Assembly (NCBI GenBank): GCA_043800545.1 | Contig: JAZDMW010000018.1 | Location: 1-9,857, forward strand | Direction: 5' to 3' | From: 1-14-0-20-39-34 sp043800545 | GTDB taxonomy: Bacteria; Patescibacteriota; Patescibacteriia; Magasanikbacterales; UBA922 | DNA length: 9,857 nucleotides | Shown here: positions 1 through 5,525 of the stretch, piece by piece | Numbering within the stretch: the stretch's first letter is position 1 | Layout: every line of letters begins with the position of its first letter | Notes under the pieces: generated by a model | Told to the model about the DNA's origin: nothing | The model's input: the letters and a program-made list of their open reading frames with translations, nothing else | Database searches by the model: none | Position numbers and translations under genes: made by a program

Positions 1-459
1 ACAACTGCAAAAAATACGGTGATTGCTGCAACCATTGGACTTATGATAGTTCTTGGTTCGTATGCTGTGACAGATTTGGTAACAAGCCGTTTAGTAATGA
101 ATCAAGGCTCAGATTTAAGCAGTTCTCCTACTGTACAAACTGGTACGACAACCTCGGCTGGTAGTCTCGGATGTTGTATTGATGCAACAAGAGATACCCC
201 TTTTGGACTTGTATATACCCCATATCTTACTGATGCAAATACTTGTGAAGCAAGACAGGGTGATGATGGTGTTTCTGGTGCAAATCCTCTGTATTGGATT
301 TGGTTTGATAAAGGAGTAGGAGATATGAATATGAATATTTGTAATGCTATTTTGACTGAGTGTTATGATACAGACATTGGAGTAGATGTTGATGTGTCAG
401 AATCAGAAAGATTAGCACAAAGACAAAATTGTGCATTAGATTTAATGAGTACTCGTTAA
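1..459 (+). CDS. T4SS-pilin-like membrane protein with six-cysteine C-terminal domain (5' end cut)
   Basis: The reading frame is open from base 1, so the start lies upstream of the window; 152 residues are visible. Residues 7-27 (IGLMIVLGSYAVTDLV) align with the second transmembrane helix of the five genes that follow, so the missing part should hold a signal peptide, the first helix and the loop. After a Ser/Thr/Gly-rich linker (about 35-55) comes a domain of about 95 residues with cysteines at 58, 59, 82, 114, 121 and 144. The CC-x22-C start is the same as in the genes at 1488 and 2084. The domain is probably extracytoplasmic and disulfide-bonded, which is inference. This is the first visible gene of the pilin operon; the next start is only 5 bases past its stop. 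The assignment to a VirB2/TrbC-like pilin family rests on the paralogues; the exact function is unknown. Confidence 0.7.
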   Translation, partial: TTAKNTVIAATIGLMIVLGSYAVTDLVTSRLVMNQGSDLSSSPTVQTGTTTSAGSLGCCIDATRDTPFGLVYTPYLTDANTCEARQGDDGVSGANPLYWIWFDKGVGDMNMNICNAILTECYDTDIGVDVDVSESERLAQRQNCALDLMSTR

Positions 460-464
460 AAAAT

Positions 465-1088
465 ATGAAAAACATATACAAAAATAATATCATCGCTCTG
501 ACTTTAGCCATAATAGTTTGTCCATTCCTATTTACATCAGTCTCAGCTGGTTATGGACTCGGGGAAACTGCTGGAGCAGCAGATTTAATGACTGTAGGGG
601 GAGCTGGAGATGTACAGACATTAATTGGAAATGTTATTGGTACAGCATTGTCACTTATTTCTGTAATATTTTTCGGATTGATGTTGTATGGTGGTTTTTT
701 GTGGATGACTGCAAGAGGAAATACTGATCAAACAAGAAAAGCCCTTGATACCATAGTCGCAGCAATAATTGGAATTGTTGTTGTACTTGGAGCGTATGCA
801 CTCACAAGATTTGTATTTACGAGTTTAGGAAGTAGTAGTGCAGGGGCAACGGGAACACAAAACACTTCTTCTGCGGGAAATAACGCTATTTGTAATACTA
901 TAGATGAGATGAAAACATGTTTTGTAGCATTACGAGAAGATGATCCAGGTCTAGAACAAGCGGTATCGGCATTTGACATGAATAAACAGGATTGTCTATC
1001 ACAGCCGACAGATGAAGGAAAACAAACAAAGGTAGATGATGTAAAAAATCTATTAAATGGTACAGATGCAGCTGAGTGTGTTCGTTAG
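465..1088 (+). CDS. T4SS-pilin-like protein with signal peptide, two helices and Cys-containing tail
   Basis: The protein has 207 residues. I chose the ATG at 465 rather than the in-frame TTG at 429, because 429 lies inside the previous gene and only the ATG puts a signal peptide at the N-terminus (Lys/Asn-rich start, hydrophobic 9-24, cleavage site SVSA at about 25-28). Two hydrophobic helices follow, about 54-77 and 97-117. They flank the short loop FLWMTARGNTDQTRKA, which is the hallmark of this array. The C-terminal 90 residues hold cysteines 143, 152, 177 and 205 after a Ser/Gly/Thr linker. That pattern differs from the CC-x22-C of its neighbours. The topology resembles VirB2/TrbC-type pilins: cleaved signal, then two helices with a small polar loop. 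The pilin role is inferred from topology and tandem arrangement. No Shine-Dalgarno is visible before the start. Confidence 0.75.
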   Translation: MKNIYKNNIIALTLAIIVCPFLFTSVSAGYGLGETAGAADLMTVGGAGDVQTLIGNVIGTALSLISVIFFGLMLYGGFLWMTARGNTDQTRKALDTIVAAIIGIVVVLGAYALTRFVFTSLGSSSAGATGTQNTSSAGNNAICNTIDEMKTCFVALREDDPGLEQAVSAFDMNKQDCLSQPTDEGKQTKVDDVKNLLNGTDAAECVR

Positions 1089-1111
1089 TTAGAAACAATA
1101 ATAAGTAATAT

Positions 1112-1483
1112 ATGAAAAAAACAATAAAAAACATACTTACCTTTGTGGTATTAGGAATTGCATTATTTCCATATCAAGTATTTGCAGGCACTCTTCAAAC
1201 AGCTCCAAATCAATTGGATAAGGTAATTGGTAAAACTGGAATAGATAAAACACAAAGTGTGCAGTCTATCACTGGTACAGTAATAAATACCGCATTGTCT
1301 ATGGTGGGTATTATTTTTCTTGTACTGATGGTATATGCAGGATATTTGTGGATGACAGCAAGAGGGGAAGAGAGTCAAGTAGAAAAAGCAAAAAAGATTG
1401 TATATTCTTCTATGATTGGTCTTGGTTTGACCCTTGGAGCCTATGCAATTACAGTACTCATAACCAGTAGGTTTTCTAAATAA
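1112..1483 (+). CDS. Minimal T4SS-pilin-like protein (signal peptide plus two helices only)
   Basis: At 123 residues this is the shortest member and shows the bare fold. It has a signal peptide (MKKTIK, hydrophobic 9-20, QVFA at 22-25), a polar segment (26-52), helix 1 (about 55-78), the loop GYLWMTARGEESQVEKAKK (77-95) and helix 2 (about 98-118). It stops at once with RFSK, so the C-terminal domain of its neighbours is absent. This size and layout are closest to classical VirB2/TrbC pilins, so it may be the main polymerising subunit (inference). Bases 1334-1401 are identical to 1704-1771 in the next gene, which suggests recent duplication or gene conversion. There are 23 bases after the previous stop and 4 before the next start. 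The upstream bases are A-rich, with no Shine-Dalgarno. Confidence 0.78.
   Translation: MKKTIKNILTFVVLGIALFPYQVFAGTLQTAPNQLDKVIGKTGIDKTQSVQSITGTVINTALSMVGIIFLVLMVYAGYLWMTARGEESQVEKAKKIVYSSMIGLGLTLGAYAITVLITSRFSK
1334..1401 (+). repeat. 68-base identical block, copy A (in pilin gene 3)
   Basis: These 68 bases are identical to 1704-1771. The block is in codon phase in both genes and covers the end of helix 1 and the whole cytoplasmic-type loop (YAGYLWMTARGEESQ and the Lys-rich residues after it). The flanking bases differ at once on both sides. Confidence 0.93.
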
Positions 1484-1487
1484 GAAT

Positions 1488-2081
1488 ATGAAAAAAATAT
1501 TTTTTAGTATCATTGCTCTCGGATTATTTATTGCAATCCCTGCATTTGCCGTAGCAGATTTGGGTGTCGGTGGTTTGAAGCAAACAGCAGAACAGTATGC
1601 TGGTTATGCTCCTGCAACAGGAACAAGCGCAGCTGAGCTTGTTGGTTCAATAATTCAAGTATTACTTTCTCTTGTTGGTTCAATTTTTCTCATTCTTGTT
1701 TTTTATGCAGGATATTTGTGGATGACAGCAAGAGGGGAAGAGAGTCAAGTAGAAAAAGCAAAAAAGATTGTCATGCAGGCAACTATTGGTCTTATTCTTG
1801 TAGTTGGTGCCTACAGTATTACCTCATTTGTTGTTCCAAGAATTGTAGAAAAGACAACTGGGCAAAGCACAGGCACCTCAACAGAAGCTCCTCAAGATAT
1901 TGTACAATGCTGTATTATGACAGATGATACGGGAAATGATCCAGTCATTACAAAAAATGTTGTAAATTTAGAAAACGAGTGCCTGAGCGGTAATATACTT
2001 CAAAGCAGTTGTAAAGGAAAAGGTGGAGATATAGAATATAGTTGTGAGGTACAAACTGTTACTCGAGAACAATGTAAATAA
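1488..2081 (+). CDS. T4SS-pilin-like protein with six-cysteine C-terminal domain
   Basis: The protein has 197 residues. The signal peptide is MKKIFF, hydrophobic 5-18, with cleavage motif PAFA at 18-21. Helix 1 is about 52-75, the loop GYLWMTARGEESQVEKAKK is identical to that of the preceding gene, and helix 2 is about 97-117. A Thr/Ser-rich linker (121-135) leads to a domain with cysteines 141, 142, 165, 175, 186 and 196, ending TREQCK. The CC-x22-C spacing matches the genes at 1 and 2084. With a signal peptide and two helices this domain would lie on the outer side of the membrane, where disulfides are possible (inference). The start is 4 bases after the previous stop and the next start is 2 bases after this stop. 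Such gaps fit translational coupling in one mRNA. Confidence 0.75.
   Translation: MKKIFFSIIALGLFIAIPAFAVADLGVGGLKQTAEQYAGYAPATGTSAAELVGSIIQVLLSLVGSIFLILVFYAGYLWMTARGEESQVEKAKKIVMQATIGLILVVGAYSITSFVVPRIVEKTTGQSTGTSTEAPQDIVQCCIMTDDTGNDPVITKNVVNLENECLSGNILQSSCKGKGGDIEYSCEVQTVTREQCK
1704..1771 (+). repeat. 68-base identical block, copy B (in pilin gene 4)
   Basis: This is the second copy of the block at 1334-1401, 370 bases downstream. Synonymous positions are identical as well, although the rest of the two genes is clearly diverged. This points to recent gene conversion or partial duplication. Confidence 0.93.
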
Positions 2082-2083
2082 TT

Positions 2084-2665
2084 ATGAAAAAATTTTTATT
2101 CACAATTGGTGTTTGTTGTTCCCTTCTCATGTTCGCTTTGCCAGTTTTTGCAAATGTAAATGTTGCTGATCAGGTAACAGCACAGCTTGGTGCTGGGGCA
2201 GCTGCTGCAGATTTTGGTACAGCGAAAGACCCAAGAGACGTAATTGCAGGAGTTATACAAGTAGTTCTAACTTTGCTGGGAACAATATTTTTAGCATTAA
2301 TTGTATTTGGTGGTTTTAGAATATTTACTGCTGCAGGTGATGAAAGTAAAGTAGATAAAGGAAAATCATATATAAAAAATTCTACTATAGGTTTAGCAAT
2401 TGTCCTTTTGTCATATAGCATTACACTTTTTGTCACAACACAAGTATTGGAATCTGTGACTCCAGGTGCAACGCAAGGAGGAATTGACCCTGGGGAAAGA
2501 GTAATGTGTTGTGATATGATTTGGAAAGGGGTATTCGTAGATGATTTCGAATCTCGTGTTGTTCAAGCGCCAGGAGAATGTACAAATTTATGTGATGGTT
2601 CAGAAAATGCACCAGATACTTGTCTTGTAAGTACGCTTTCACGTACAGAATGTTTAGAAAAATAA
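2084..2665 (+). CDS. T4SS-pilin-like protein with six-cysteine C-terminal domain, diverged loop
   Basis: The protein has 193 residues. The signal peptide is MKKFLF, hydrophobic 5-20, with PVFA at 20-23. Helix 1 is about 55-78 and helix 2 about 100-119. The loop is diverged: FRIFTAAGDESKVDKGK replaces the WMTARG form. It shares an AxDFGxAxDPR segment just before helix 1 (about 42-51) with the next gene (ANFGEARDPR), so these two form a sub-branch of the array. The tail has cysteines 142, 143, 166, 170, 180 and 190 and ends SRTECLEK, with the same CC-x22-C opening as the gene before it. This gene thus combines the membrane part of the last gene's type with the tail of the preceding type, which hints at domain shuffling. 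The next start follows after one base. Confidence 0.75.
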   Translation: MKKFLFTIGVCCSLLMFALPVFANVNVADQVTAQLGAGAAAADFGTAKDPRDVIAGVIQVVLTLLGTIFLALIVFGGFRIFTAAGDESKVDKGKSYIKNSTIGLAIVLLSYSITLFVTTQVLESVTPGATQGGIDPGERVMCCDMIWKGVFVDDFESRVVQAPGECTNLCDGSENAPDTCLVSTLSRTECLEK

Positions 2666-2666
2666 T

Positions 2667-3164
2667 ATGAAAAAGAATATTTTTTCATTCATTTTTGGAC
2701 TCGGTGTTTTGTCTTGCCTTTTGTTACCCCAAGTAAGTTTTGCACTTTCGCAAATTGATGCACAAACATCAGCTATTGCCGGTGAACAAGGAGCAAATTT
2801 CGGAGAAGCAAGGGATCCAAGAACGATCGCTGCGACCATAATTAATCTTGCTCTTGGAGCAACTGGAGTAGCTCTTATTGCGTATATTGTGTATGGAGGA
2901 TATCTTATACTTTTTTCACAAGGGAAAGAAGATATGATTACAAAAGGAAGAAAAAGCATAACATCATCAGTTATTGGTTTGTTGATCCTTTTAACCTCAT
3001 ACAGCATTGTCCTTTTCGTCACAAAAGTACTCCTCACTGGAGACGAGGCTTCTACTCCTGATGGAATCTTTTATGAAAGACTTCCCGATGAAACGAACTA
3101 TGGAAAAGAAAATGTGTATAACAATCCAGATGAACAACAGTTTTTCCCTCCACCAAATTTATAA
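2667..3164 (+). CDS. T4SS-pilin-like protein with proline-ending, cysteine-free tail
   Basis: The protein has 165 residues and is the last gene of the array. The signal peptide is MKKNIF, hydrophobic 6-20, with VSFA at 23-26. A segment ANFGEARDPRT at 43-53 matches the previous paralogue. Helix 1 is about 55-77, the loop is YLILFSQGKEDMITKGRKS, and helix 2 is about 100-120. The remaining 45 residues are acidic and polar, have no cysteine and end QQFFPPPNL. It is the most diverged member, keeping the G-x-E/K-spacing of the loop but none of the WMTARG residues. The gene ends 15 bases before a palindromic terminator that closes the operon. A pilin-like role is inferred from topology and position; it could be a minor or capping subunit. 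Confidence 0.72.
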   Translation: MKKNIFSFIFGLGVLSCLLLPQVSFALSQIDAQTSAIAGEQGANFGEARDPRTIAATIINLALGATGVALIAYIVYGGYLILFSQGKEDMITKGRKSITSSVIGLLILLTSYSIVLFVTKVLLTGDEASTPDGIFYERLPDETNYGKENVYNNPDEQQFFPPPNL

Positions 3165-3179
3165 TTTTAAATAAAAAGA

Positions 3180-3205
3180 ATAAAACCGCCAATTGGCGGT
3201 TTTAT
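3180..3205. terminator. Bidirectional palindromic terminator between converging units
   Basis: A perfect 26-base inverted repeat, centred on AATT between ACCGCC and GGCGGT, has A-tracts on one side and T-tracts on the other. It serves the plus-strand pilin operon and the minus-strand glycosyltransferase. The glycosyltransferase stop codon (3202-3204) lies inside the hairpin arm. Confidence 0.88.
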
Positions 3206-4308
3206 ATATTTTCCAGTATTTTCTGTCCTGCGTTTGAGACTTTCTCTTTTTTTACTTTATTTTTTTCTTCAAGTATCTTTTTTGTAGAGTATTCGAGATC
3301 AAGCAGGGTTGTAGCTTTGTATCCAAGTTTGTTTTGTACAATATATTCAGTATTTAATTCTTCTTGGCCAGGAATAGGGGAAATGGCAATAATTGGCTTT
3401 TGAAGGACACTGCATTCGGTTGTGGTACTTCCTCCCGGTTTTGTAATAATAACGTCTGCAATGCGCATATATTCGTCTACAGCATTGGTCCAGCCAAGAG
3501 ACTCACATGAATTTTCTTTGAAATCTTTATGAGTAATTGTATCGAGCTTCTTTTTTAATGATAAGTTTTTTCCAGCAACCGCAATGATATGTATGGGTGT
3601 TTCTGTGATGTGTGTGAGAAGGTATTTCGCAATAGTATCTATTCGTACCATCCCATGACCACCAGAAAGGAGAAGAATGACTTTTTTCCCCTGTGGAATT
3701 GCATATTTTTCTCTCAGACTATTAATGTCTTTGTGTTCAAAAAACTCAGGTTGTACGGGAATTCCAGATACAATGACTTTTTGGTCTTTTAATGTTTTTT
3801 GTATCTGTCTTGCCATGTGCTCTGTAGCAACAAAATAGGTATGAATATTTTTTACGAGCCACAATGCGTGGAGTCCGTAATCGGTTACAACAATGGAAAC
3901 AGGAATATTTTGATGTTCCTTTTTAAGAGATCTTTTTATAGCCTGTGCAGGGAATGGATGAGTACAAATAATGGTATCTGGATTGTATTCGTCAAGAAAA
4001 GCATAGAATTTTTTTGCACCGATATGAGTTCCTTTGGAAATAATCTTTTCTCCCTTCTCGAGACGGACATTGTCGTCACTCTGTTTATACAGGAAGCCCC
4101 AAATTGCTGGTGCATTTTTAATCAACAAAGAATAGGTATCTACAATAGCCTTTTTTATAGGAAGAGACACATAATCCATCATGTCTATGTGTTTTACTTC
4201 GTAATTAGGAAAATGTATTTTTGCTGTTTTCTCAAGAGCTTGTGCTATTCGGACATGGCCGGCACCTGCAGAAACTGAGATAATCAAAAGTTTTTTTTTC
4301 TGTTTCAT
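3202..4308 (-). CDS. MGDG-synthase/MurG-like glycosyltransferase (GT28-type)
   Basis: The protein has 368 residues, the usual length for the MGDG synthase / diacylglycerol glucosyltransferase (UgtP-like) family. N-terminal acceptor domain: LLIISVSAGAGH at 7-18 (Gly-rich loop), then CTHPFPAQA (115-123) and VVTDYGLHALW (140-150). C-terminal nucleotide-sugar domain: GIPVQPEFF (182-190), LLLSGGHGM (212-220), ITKPGGSTTTECS (288-300) and PGQEELN (313-319). These match the family's order and spacing, so it probably transfers a sugar from a nucleotide donor to a membrane lipid at the cytoplasmic face. Donor and acceptor cannot be told from sequence; MurG itself is less likely given the GIPV and PGQE motifs. 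There is no Shine-Dalgarno. A weak promoter lies upstream, and the stop codon sits in a shared terminator. Confidence 0.85.
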   Translation of the reverse strand: MKQKKKLLIISVSAGAGHVRIAQALEKTAKIHFPNYEVKHIDMMDYVSLPIKKAIVDTYSLLIKNAPAIWGFLYKQSDDNVRLEKGEKIISKGTHIGAKKFYAFLDEYNPDTIICTHPFPAQAIKRSLKKEHQNIPVSIVVTDYGLHALWLVKNIHTYFVATEHMARQIQKTLKDQKVIVSGIPVQPEFFEHKDINSLREKYAIPQGKKVILLLSGGHGMVRIDTIAKYLLTHITETPIHIIAVAGKNLSLKKKLDTITHKDFKENSCESLGWTNAVDEYMRIADVIITKPGGSTTTECSVLQKPIIAISPIPGQEELNTEYIVQNKLGYKATTLLDLEYSTKKILEEKNKVKKEKVSNAGQKILENI

Positions 4309-4326
4309 AGAGTGGAATATGTACTT

Positions 4327-4355
4327 AATGTAGCATAAAAGAGCAGAAAAAACAA
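4327..4355 (-). promoter_or_regulatory. Weak sigma70-like promoter candidate for the glycosyltransferase
   Basis: On the minus strand TTGTTT (4350-4355) and TACATT (4327-4332) are 17 bases apart, 18 bases before the start codon. Both boxes are imperfect, so this is the best candidate rather than a firm call. Confidence 0.3.
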
Positions 4356-4365
4356 GGTTAGAAAA

Positions 4366-4393
4366 TAAAAAAGAGTCAAATAACTCTTTTTTA
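4366..4393 (-). terminator. Rho-independent terminator of tRNA-His
   Basis: An 11-base stem (4366-4376 with 4383-4393) has a 6-base loop. On the minus strand the stem ends AGAGT/ACTCT flanked by A and T tracts. It lies 15 bases past the tRNA 3' end. Confidence 0.8.
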
Positions 4394-4408
4394 GAAAATC
4401 CACACGGG

Positions 4409-4481
4409 GGTGGCTAACGGGAATTGAACCCGTATTGTCGGTACCACAAACCGAAGTAATAACCATTATACCATAGCCACC
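4409..4481 (-). tRNA. tRNA-His (anticodon GTG)
   Basis: The minus strand folds as a full cloverleaf. Acceptor GTGGCTA pairs perfectly with TAGCCAC, the D arm is GTA/TAC with AATGG in the loop, the anticodon stem is TCGGT/ACCGA with loop TTGTGGT (anticodon GTG), and the T arm is ACGGG-TTCAATT-CCCGT. The extra G at -1 (position 4481) faces C73 (4409), which is the identity pair specific to tRNA-His and is encoded in the gene. CCA is not encoded (CCCG follows), so the end must be added by CCA transferase. Confidence 0.95.
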
Positions 4482-4504
4482 CCTATGAGGACTTTACTTA
4501 TTAT

Positions 4505-4533
4505 AGTATAGAGGAAAAGAGGGGAATTGTCAA
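4505..4533 (-). promoter_or_regulatory. sigma70-type promoter of tRNA-His
   Basis: A perfect -35 TTGACA (4528-4533) and a -10 TATACT (4505-4510) are separated by 17 bases on the minus strand. They lie 24 bases before the tRNA 5' end. Confidence 0.85.
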
Positions 4534-4539
4534 GAGATA

Positions 4540-4566
4540 AAAATACCAGGGACTGCCTGGTATTTT
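4540..4566 (-). terminator. Rho-independent terminator of the slipin gene
   Basis: An 11-base perfect stem (4540-4550 with 4556-4566; ATACCAGG/CCTGGTAT core) with a 5-base loop is followed by a T-run on the minus strand. It starts 17 bases after the slipin stop and lies just before the tRNA-His promoter. Confidence 0.88.
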
Positions 4567-4583
4567 ATGCTTTTGTATTTTCG

Positions 4584-5327
4584 TTATTTTCCAATACGTT
4601 CCATAGCACGAAGCACTTCAAGTGGAATGGCAAAGATAACTGTATTTGATTGATCTGAACTAATATCATTAATAGAGTTAAGTGTGCGGAGGTGGAGAGC
4701 CCCTGGTTGTTCAGAAAGTACTCCAGCAGCTTTTGCAAGATTGGATGAAGCAATCACTTCACCTTCAGATTTAATAATAACAGCGCGTTTTTCACGTTCA
4801 GCCTCAGCTTGTTTTGCAATTACTCTTTGCATGTCGTCTGGAAGAAGAATATCCTTTAGTTCTACAGTTTCTACTTTTATTCCCCATGGATCAGATGCAG
4901 AGTCAACAATAGTTTTAATTCTTTTTGCTGCTTCTTCTCTGTTTGCAAGAAGTTCATCAAGTTCAAGTTGTCCAACCACATTTCTCATGGTTGTTTGAGC
5001 AAGTTGACTTACTGCATACCAGAAGTTTTCTACTTCAATCACTGCTTTTGATGCGTCAGATACTTTGTAGTAAATAACAGCATTAATTTTTGCAGATACA
5101 TTATCTTTTGTGATGGCTTCTTGGAGTGGAACATCTACTGCTTTGGTACGAATATCTACCTTTTGCATTGATTGAATAATTGGCCAGACAATTCTCCAAC
5201 CTGGTTCTGCAATTTTGTGGTACTTACCAAACATAAATTTAACCCCTCTTTGGTATTGTTGCACCACACGAATGCTAGAAAGGACGAGAATGACAAATAT
5301 GACAAGCAAAACTTGGATGAAACCCAT
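4584..5327 (-). CDS. Slipin (stomatin-like SPFH/band 7 membrane protein)
   Basis: The protein has 247 residues, a normal slipin length. One N-terminal membrane helix (3-19) is followed by the SPFH domain: QYQRGVKFMFGK (24-35), EPGWRIVWP (41-49), VDIRTKAVDVPLQE (57-70) and TKDNVSAKINAVIYYKV (73-89). After it comes the slipin hallmark IAKQAEAEREKRAVIIKSEG (170-189) and a Ala-rich helical tail expected to drive oligomer formation. Slipins organise membrane microdomains and in many prokaryotes are encoded beside an NfeD-type partner or protease. No such gene lies next to it here: it is a single-gene unit with its own promoter and terminator. There is no Shine-Dalgarno (TTCT precedes the ATG). Family assignment is firm; cellular role is inference. 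Confidence 0.93.
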   Translation of the reverse strand: MGFIQVLLVIFVILVLSSIRVVQQYQRGVKFMFGKYHKIAEPGWRIVWPIIQSMQKVDIRTKAVDVPLQEAITKDNVSAKINAVIYYKVSDASKAVIEVENFWYAVSQLAQTTMRNVVGQLELDELLANREEAAKRIKTIVDSASDPWGIKVETVELKDILLPDDMQRVIAKQAEAEREKRAVIIKSEGEVIASSNLAKAAGVLSEQPGALHLRTLNSINDISSDQSNTVIFAIPLEVLRAMERIGK

Positions 5328-5355
5328 AGAATTGTATGTTAATAATTATATCGGT

Positions 5356-5383
5356 ATTATACCAAATATGGATATTTTTACAA
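5356..5383 (-). promoter_or_regulatory. Extended -10 promoter of the slipin gene
   Basis: On the minus strand TTTGG precedes a perfect TATAAT (5356-5361). A weaker -35 TTGTAA (5378-5383) lies 16 bases upstream, touching the tRNA-Arg terminator. The start codon is 28 bases downstream of the -10. Confidence 0.7.
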
Positions 5384-5384
5384 G

Positions 5385-5408
5385 AAAAGAGCCTCTTTAG
5401 GCTCTTTT
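5385..5408 (-). terminator. Rho-independent terminator of tRNA-Arg
   Basis: A 9-base stem (5385-5393 with 5400-5408; AAAAGAGCC/GGCTCTTTT) has a 6-base loop and T-rich ending on the minus strand. It begins two bases after the tRNA discriminator base. Confidence 0.85.
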
Positions 5409-5410
5409 TG

Positions 5411-5482
5411 TACCCCGAGCAGGAATCGGACCTGCATAACCAGCTTAGAAGGCTGGTGTTCTATCCATTGAACTATCGGAGC
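5411..5482 (-). tRNA. tRNA-Arg (anticodon TCT)
   Basis: On the minus strand: acceptor GCTCCGA/TCGGGGT (with wobble at 1-72 and 3-70), D arm GTTC/GAAC with GG in the loop, anticodon stem CCAGC/GCTGG with loop CTTCTAA (anticodon TCT, reading AGA/AGG), and T arm GCAGG-TCCGATT-CCTGC. Discriminator A is at 5411. CCA is not encoded (CAA follows). It sits between the 3' end of the recombinase gene and the slipin promoter. Confidence 0.95.
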
Positions 5483-5495
5483 AAAATTCGTAGAT

Positions 5496-5524
5496 ATTTT
5501 AGCATTTCAGTTTGTTTTTGTCAA
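5496..5524 (-). promoter_or_regulatory. sigma70-type promoter of tRNA-Arg
   Basis: A perfect -35 TTGACA (5519-5524) and a -10 TAAAAT (5496-5501) are separated by 17 bases. The -35 begins one base after the recombinase stop codon (5526-5528), so the tRNA may also receive read-through from that gene, which has no terminator of its own. Confidence 0.8.
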
Positions 5525-5525
5525 T

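Noticed and set aside
429..464. TTG start at 429 for the second pilin gene
   Set aside because: It overlaps the previous gene by 31 bases and adds residues before an otherwise normal signal peptide at 465.
3589..4278. Plus-strand reading frames opposite the glycosyltransferase
   Set aside because: They are antisense shadows with unusual composition and no family features; the minus-strand gene has clear motifs along its whole length.
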